Shown here: in pieces, positions 58,398-64,000 of the stretch
How the letters are laid out: each line of letters starts with the position of its first letter
Numbering within the stretch: the stretch's first letter is position 1
Assembly (NCBI GenBank): GCA_021307315.1
Contig: JAJSPD010000019.1
Coordinates: 620,001-684,000 of the forward strand
DNA length: 64,000 nucleotides
Direction: 5' to 3'
Origin: Bisporella sp. PMI_857
Lineage: Eukaryota > Ascomycota > Leotiomycetes > Helotiales > Helotiaceae
Notes under the pieces: generated by a model
The model's database searches: none
Told to the model about the DNA's origin: nothing
What the model saw: only the letters and a program-made list of their open reading frames with translations
Made by a program: the position numbers and the translations under genes

Positions 58398-61300
58398 TCA
58401 TACCTCCCGCTCAATTCCGGAGTCTTTCTCGCTGTGTTCGAAAAAACCTCCCATGCGCCCCTTTCCTCTTCTTATCTTACCTCCCGCATACTCTGCAACC
58501 CGTGCGCCTTTCCACTGCATGATACCGCGGTGCTTTCGATGTAGTTGTTTTCGATGATCTTTATAGTCGTTGACCTGTGCTATCGCGCCACGAGACCCAT
58601 CATCTGACGCCTGTCGCTTCTCCACCAGATCATGTGCTTTCTGCTTTACCATCTTAATCGGGTTGTTAGTGGCCTCATGTTCGTCATCGTCCGATGACGA
58701 GGAGTCAGTATCGTTGGTGCCGCTCTTAAGTTTATTGGGCTTGCCTGAGTGGGATCTCGATTGATCTTCAGAGCCAGTACTATCTTCACTGGCATCAGCA
58801 TATTCGCCGTCCGAATCTCCACGCCCAGTTTCATCGTTGGCAGTATCCAACACTTCCATAACATCTCTCATGTTACCACTTTTCTCCTTCTGAGCGTAGC
58901 TCTTGTGGTAACCGCTTAGTCCACGCCAGAACTTCAGCTTGATCTCAATCTCCGCAATGGGCTGCTCGTCATTATCCAAACCTTTGTATTCACCGCATGC
59001 GCTAGCTCGCTTGATATTATTATTTTCACCTTTCCACACTTTGATCGGAAATGTTTGTTCTTCGTCATCAGGAATTTCCGAAATCCAGAAGACAGCAAAA
59101 GCGGTTGTCGAATCAGGCCCGAGGCTCGATTTGCGGAATTCAAGAATGAGAGGTGCAGAATAGCGATTGCGGCAGGGAAGAAAGAGGGATTCTCTGTCGT
59201 GCTCTGGTCGCCATTGTCCGTTATCCGGTACCATCTTGGCATGAGACAAATTCGTTCGAAACTTAATACGATGATTTTGCAGATCTGGTGCACTACCTTT
59301 AATTTGTGCAGGCGCTTTAATTTCCAATGTGCCATACTCCCAACCGAGGAGTTCTTTCGGTAGTTTTAATTCAACACTCCGGAAAACTAACGAGATTCTC
59401 GCTCGGCCAAAGCCTATTCCTCCTACTAAACGATATGTATTTTCAACCTGGCTTCGTTTTTCGAATACTCTGGCCAAGGGTAACCATACAATGCCAAGAA
59501 GAGCGTCATTTTCGCCTTCCTTGCTATCCCTTACGCTCACCATGATCTCGGCTGTGTTCCAATTGCGAATGAAACGCTCTGTTCCCGTATTGAAGAAAGG
59601 TTTGGCATTCTTAGGTTTGGTTCGTGTCATAAATATCTTCTTGTGGTTCAGAATAATGGTACAATAACTGCTCGGTAAGTCATCTGACTGCTCAGCTTCG
59701 TCTTCCCTGTCTCCACCGTCGTTTTTGTTGTGTCGGTCACGCTTTTGTAGCTTTTCAACCTCAAGTCCGGTAATATTATGGATCTGAATAGACAGAATAC
59801 CACTAGGATAGGTCGAATCAGGAGGTGATGCGCATATTAGAGCATCCTCGTGCTCTTTGTAGTCTTGCACCTTCTGCTGTTCGATTTCCTTGCGCTCATC
59901 GTGGGCTGTAGCTTCCCGTAACTTCTTCTCTGCCGTCTCACAAACATGTTTCTTGAGCTCTTCTCTGGTTCTAATAGATGTATCCTCAGTTTGATTGGCA
60001 AGTTGTTCGTCTGTGATTCGATTCTTGGCGAAATAGCCAACTGCCCATGATAGAGTTCCAGGCATGTTCTCGTCTGGATCTTGTCCTTTGAACCGATCTT
60101 CACGTTCAGCCATTCTGTTCTTGGTGGCTGGGCTATTCATTAACTCTTTTAGATCTACCTCTACTCGTCCTAGGTCATCATCGGCGGTGTGCTTGTCCGA
60201 ATCCCATAGCTGAACCCGAAGTTTCTCCTCAGCATTAAGCTCTTCGGGCGTTACAGGAATATATGCCCACTCGTTCCATACTGGAATCTGCTCATCTTCT
60301 ATGATCCGAGTGGAGGAAACGGTTTTGCCAAATTTGCCCCACGAACATGTCACATACGAATCACTGGAGCCGCTCAACGGCCCGATACGGCCATCTCCTT
60401 CTTTGAAATCTTTGGCAGACCTAATAAAGATCCTGATCACGCCACATGCTACAGTATCCTTCTTAAAATCGTCGCCGACGAGCACGTCTTTCAAGTCTAA
60501 TGTGAGACTTTTCGGTGCAACATATTCAGCGAGCGCTGCATCAATTGAAGATTGTACAAACGATGAGATAAGAGGAACATCCATCAAGTTGGGGAGGTGC
60601 TTTGACAATGGAACACATGACAGATCTGCACGTGGTTGACCAAGAAAGGTCAAGGTACAGAGACTAAAGAATGGCGGATCTGGCGTCAGCTGTAGCCGGA
60701 CTCGCATAGTGCCAATAATGCCACGAAGCTCCACCCATACGGGTACAAACATGCCACCTGGTAGGTAAAACTTGAGGTATAGATGTGCATTCTTTGCTTT
60801 CGATTTTATAGATTTTCCAGACGACCGAGCGCGATATGAGAATGCAAGCTCCAAGTTGACAAAATCACCTTGCTCTGCTTCCATTCCTTCTCGCATAGCC
60901 TGTGATTCATGTTCTTTTTGTTTATTCTCTTGATTTTCCTTCTTCTCTTCGGAGGGTTGATCACCATCTGCGTCATCATCTTGCTTATCCTCCTCCCCTT
61001 GGCCGGGAACTGCTCTGTCGTTTGTATTATTATTACTCGCCTCCTGCAAGTTTCCGTCCTCATCAACAGTCTGACTAGCAGCACCAGTAGGAAGCCATCG
61101 TATGCCCAAGATCCGAATCGCTTCGCTCCCTTGGCCGAGATCATCAACGCTGACCATTTTAATGATCTTTGGTAAACTAGCCTGCATAACATCTTCTAGC
61201 ATATCTACAACGGAAGCAAATAATTCCGGGTTGATTAGCGGCCAAACAGATGCGAGGATGCCATTCATCCAGGCAACGGACTCGGGAAGTTTATCCTCGG

Positions 61301-62366
61301 TGTCGTTTGTCTTTTGTTCATCAACTCGTGCAGCATCCCATACTTCATCTTCCCATATACGCTCGACTTTTTTACCAAGCCATCCTCGGATGCTAAGTAT
61401 TAAGCCAAATCCAAAGCCTCCTGCGAGAATAATAGTTACGCAGAGTGGGATAAAGAGTCGAGTTTGCTGGTCCCATCGTGAATGTGTTTTAGATATGTCA
61501 ACATGAAAATTAGATCCAAGGATTATGATTGAGATAACAACCAATGTAGCAAGCACTGTGATGCTTGCTATGGCAATACACAGAGCAAGCTGGAAGGTCC
61601 TGAACAACTCCGCTTTGATGTCATCGAATGATGGAGATGGAAAGACCTTCTGCATGCCATTATAGCTCTGCTGCGTTTCCTCGCTCTCCGCATCAAGCTT
61701 CGCTCTTGATTTTGAGGCTCCGCTAATGCCTGTAGCTGTCCTCGATGAGCTGCCTGGAGCGGGTTCGTTTTCCGGAGTGCGTCTCATATCTTTCTCTGTT
61801 GAGTCTCGAATCACCAACGGTAGATGCGTGACTGGATCGGTTACAACACGACCTCCATCACTACGCTCGTTATGCTTCATTGCCTTGCGTTTCTCCTTAG
61901 GATCAACCATGCCTGCCACCTTCTCGGCTACTGTTTGATCCCGGTTGCCTTTCTTGTCCTTAGGTTTATCGTCTGAATATGCGGAAGACCCCACGGTCTC
62001 TCCGCCTTCTGAGTTATCGGCACCGTTACGTCCTTCACCTTTCAATGGCGGCCCAGGTATGCTAGAATCGTGCTCCCCGGGCCCGCTATCTACTGCTTCG
62101 GTGTTTCGATTCGCAGTAGGGTATGGATTTCCAGCTACCTTCTTTTTGTCTTCGTCTTTGAATATCGTCTTCACCGACTCGAATGCCCGCTTTTTTTTCG
62201 ATTCATCTTCGTCAGAATGTTGTGCACTCTCTGCCTGTCTCTGCTGCTCATCGAGCTCGCCTCTATGTTCCCGATATTTCTGTATGGTTGGAATAGGGTG
62301 ATTTCTCGAGTATGGAGCCTTATAGTCTCTACGACCAGCTTCCTCGGTAAAGTCAGTAGCAGACAT
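58398..62366 (-). CDS. Tricalbin/Mug190-like C2-domain membrane-tether protein
   Basis: A single uninterrupted frame of 1322 residues. A polar charged N-terminus (starting MSATDFTEEAGRRDYKAPYS) precedes two hydrophobic segments near residues 260-285 and 300-325 that would form an ER hairpin. A lipid-transfer SMP-type region follows at about 345-630 (WMNGILASVWPLINPELFAS). A first C2 domain begins near 640 (GVIRIFIRSAKDFKEGDGRI) and a second near 855 (GILSIQIHNITGLEVEKLQK). The tail is acidic and serine-rich, ending in a basic stretch. The layout matches extended-synaptotagmin/tricalbin proteins at ER-plasma membrane contacts; by recall the closest named relative is S. pombe Mug190. Several C2 calcium-ligand Asp positions are incomplete, so Ca2+ dependence is uncertain. 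Confidence 0.88.
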   Translation of the reverse strand: MSATDFTEEAGRRDYKAPYSRNHPIPTIQKYREHRGELDEQQRQAESAQHSDEDESKKKRAFESVKTIFKDEDKKKVAGNPYPTANRNTEAVDSGPGEHDSSIPGPPLKGEGRNGADNSEGGETVGSSAYSDDKPKDKKGNRDQTVAEKVAGMVDPKEKRKAMKHNERSDGGRVVTDPVTHLPLVIRDSTEKDMRRTPENEPAPGSSSRTATGISGASKSRAKLDAESEETQQSYNGMQKVFPSPSFDDIKAELFRTFQLALCIAIASITVLATLVVISIIILGSNFHVDISKTHSRWDQQTRLFIPLCVTIILAGGFGFGLILSIRGWLGKKVERIWEDEVWDAARVDEQKTNDTEDKLPESVAWMNGILASVWPLINPELFASVVDMLEDVMQASLPKIIKMVSVDDLGQGSEAIRILGIRWLPTGAASQTVDEDGNLQEASNNNTNDRAVPGQGEEDKQDDDADGDQPSEEKKENQENKQKEHESQAMREGMEAEQGDFVNLELAFSYRARSSGKSIKSKAKNAHLYLKFYLPGGMFVPVWVELRGIIGTMRVRLQLTPDPPFFSLCTLTFLGQPRADLSCVPLSKHLPNLMDVPLISSFVQSSIDAALAEYVAPKSLTLDLKDVLVGDDFKKDTVACGVIRIFIRSAKDFKEGDGRIGPLSGSSDSYVTCSWGKFGKTVSSTRIIEDEQIPVWNEWAYIPVTPEELNAEEKLRVQLWDSDKHTADDDLGRVEVDLKELMNSPATKNRMAEREDRFKGQDPDENMPGTLSWAVGYFAKNRITDEQLANQTEDTSIRTREELKKHVCETAEKKLREATAHDERKEIEQQKVQDYKEHEDALICASPPDSTYPSGILSIQIHNITGLEVEKLQKRDRHNKNDGGDREDEAEQSDDLPSSYCTIILNHKKIFMTRTKPKNAKPFFNTGTERFIRNWNTAEIMVSVRDSKEGENDALLGIVWLPLARVFEKRSQVENTYRLVGGIGFGRARISLVFRSVELKLPKELLGWEYGTLEIKAPAQIKGSAPDLQNHRIKFRTNLSHAKMVPDNGQWRPEHDRESLFLPCRNRYSAPLILEFRKSSLGPDSTTAFAVFWISEIPDDEEQTFPIKVWKGENNNIKRASACGEYKGLDNDEQPIAEIEIKLKFWRGLSGYHKSYAQKEKSGNMRDVMEVLDTANDETGRGDSDGEYADASEDSTGSEDQSRSHSGKPNKLKSGTNDTDSSSSDDDEHEATNNPIKMVKQKAHDLVEKRQASDDGSRGAIAQVNDYKDHRKQLHRKHRGIMQWKGARVAEYAGGKIRRGKGRMGGFFEHSEKDSGIEREV

Positions 62367-63402
62367 AGTTCTTTAAACGTGTCAGCGCGACCAGAACTTG
62401 CAACCTGTAACCAAAATTGATTGTATAGGAGAAGAATGTGCCAGCAATCAACCTATAGTAGCTCATGGAAAAGAGAGAGGAAGAGATGGAGAGAAGAGAC
62501 AGCAAAGCGAAAAGAAGAGACGAAATGAATGAGTAGGATTAAAGAAGAACACGTATATTCGCCTTCTAAGGCAGTGGTGCCGTGTTCCGTTGCATCACGC
62601 ATCGACTCCTTACTACTCATCCAAGGTTCATTAAGTTGGCATCAGTGCTAAATACCAGAACTGTCAGGTAGTGCAACACAAACGACGTCAGTTGTGGAAC
62701 CATCCTTGCCAGCCAAGATTTATTTGGCCCCGCAAAACCAGGGCACGCCAAGGCTAAGCTATCTGTGGCACTGGAGTAACACACGTGACTTTGAAATTCA
62801 TTACACCATTAGAGGGCTTTGGCACATGTTTTGCACTTCTTGTTCTGGTGCCACTGCACGCATTTCTCTCCAAAGTCCTGCAGCCTGGCTTGAAGTCTTC
62901 AGCTGCAAGCATCCACAAATCGCGGCAACGTTGCTCGTGAATGCCAGGTGACCGCAGTTCCAACAGGAACTTCTGCTTAGCGAATTTGGTATATTATCTT
63001 TTGTGCTTTGATATCATCCAATATATACTAGGATCATCTATGAAAGACAAGCCGTTATCTATACCCCAAACAAGTAGAGCTACTCTCGTAGGGACTGCTG
63101 TCATCGCGACTTACATCTTGCGAAAGCCTAGATCCTCGCACACCACTTCTGCGTGCCTTGCCCACAAAACCACACCGAAGACCTCAATTTCAAGATATAT
63201 AAGGCAAGCGGCCCAGTGTGCTTTTGCGTATTGTTCATTTACATAGAAACAATGGTCAAGAGCCCCCTGAAATCGTGTATCAGTTCGGGCCTATTCAAAC
63301 ACTTGTCGGACATATTTCAGTATGGGTACATGCTTTTGTTGCCTGGCACTGATATCGAGGAAGGGTCCGAATAACCTCCATTAGAAGTTTATCCCCTGCT
63401 GT
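62367..63402. other. Intergenic region
   Basis: About 1 kb with the purine-rich 5' leader of the C2 gene at 62460-62530. Open frames at 62694-62963 and 62941-63374 show no motif. Confidence 0.5.
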
Positions 63403-64000
63403 TTATCCACTCAAAAATGCCTCGAATATCTTATCGCCTTCTTCCGGTGTCACAGCACTCTCCAACATTTCCAACGCCAGTCCTTGAATATCATCTCCAA
63501 TAGCTCTTTCCAAAACCAGATCGTCCTCTGAGAAATTTAGCCTGGCGAGAACAAGTAGATATTTCTGCGGCCCACCAGGCACCTCAGTAAGTTTCTGTTG
63601 TATATTTATTTGTGGGTGTTTGGTGACGAGGTGGTATAGGAGACGTGTTGCGAGAGTGAGTATCTGGCCACTAATATCATTGGTCAATTATGCGAATGCT
63701 GATTGATACAAAAAGTGGCGCCATACCTTAATTCGTGTCCTGCTTGGTGATCATAGAGTATATCTAAAGTGTCGCTCATTAAACATACTAAACGACCCAA
63801 GGTAGTTTGATGCTCTGCGAGTGCTGCGGTCGCGAAAGGGCTCCTTGTCATACTTGTCAATAGATGCAAGCAAGCCAATCGTAAGGAAAGTAAAACATGT
63901 GGCTCTAGTCGTACGTCTACAGTAGGTTGATATGGCACCTGAAAGAGGGGATATGTGAGACGGTCGATGATATAACGCACGTCTAGCGTCTGTCTGCTGG
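63403..64000 (-). CDS. ATRIP/Rad26 (UvsD)-like DNA-damage checkpoint protein, 3' part
   Basis: Only the C-terminal end lies in the window; the gene continues beyond base 64000. Exons on the minus strand are 64000-63727 and 63670-63403, with a 56-bp intron joining GHELR to SGQILTLATRLLYHLVT. The sequence is helical throughout: LLSLRLACLHLLTSMTRSPF, KLTEVPGGPQKYLLVLARLN and a final LALEMLESAVTPEEGDKIFE. These match, by recall, the last part of filamentous-fungal UvsD/Rad26, the ATRIP partner that recruits the ATR kinase (UvsB/Rad3) to RPA-coated single-stranded DNA. The call rests on a short stretch, so confidence is moderate. Confidence 0.68.

Overview
This window is nuclear DNA of a filamentous ascomycete (Pezizomycotina; a leotiomycete-like fungus is my best guess, from recall of protein families, not a search). 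The signs are short introns (about 40-70 bp) with GT...AG ends and CTAAC/CTGAC-type branch sites, a HET-domain gene, a PTH11-like receptor gene, UstYa-family genes, single-gene transcription units and AT-rich spacers with transposon debris.

Layout. 1-2600: degenerate coding debris. 2601-4022: FAD monooxygenase. 4023-7251: AT-rich gap with a pogo/Fot1-type end and a complete 477-bp hAT-type MITE with an 8-bp target duplication. 7252-9453: HET protein. 10160-11942: dead cytochrome P450. 12910-14959: YVC1-type vacuolar cation channel. 17520-18927: PTH11-like membrane receptor. 20527-21682: aldo/keto reductase with a premature stop. 22314-23795: bZIP factor. 24148-24861: secreted proline-rich repeat protein. 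26755-29478: SulP/STAS anion transporter. 30904-32754: Dal5-type MFS permease, divergent from a dead FMN monooxygenase (33436-35248). 36478-36990: secreted Q/N-rich protein. 37413-39536: bZIP-like, Cys/His-rich protein. 39809-40907: membrane-anchored protein of unknown function.

The main find is 41079-55509, a compact cluster that looks like a ribosomally synthesised peptide (RiPP) pathway of the dikaritin type. It has a secreted precursor with seven SWYYDKKR repeats, each ending in a Kex2-type Lys-Arg site (45916-46433). It also has two membrane-anchored tyrosinase-like copper proteins (41079-42399 and 51005-52298), four UstYa-type (DUF3328) membrane proteins (43019-43878, 44308-45353, 52697-53673, 54482-55509) and a Zn2Cys6 regulator (47872-50570). 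Every one of these genes gives an intact frame once introns are placed. By analogy with known fungal cyclic peptides, the precursor would enter the secretory pathway, be cut at Lys-Arg, and be oxidatively cyclised through the Trp/Tyr residues by UstYa and tyrosinase proteins under the local regulator. The WYYD-type core is unlike the dikaritin cores I know, so the product is probably new.

The right flank holds a rhamnogalacturonan lyase (55731-57891), a 1322-residue tricalbin/Mug190-like C2 protein (58398-62366) and the 3' end of an ATRIP/Rad26 (UvsD)-like checkpoint gene running off the window. Exon positions were derived by hand from reading-frame continuity and splice signals; no alignment or database search was run.
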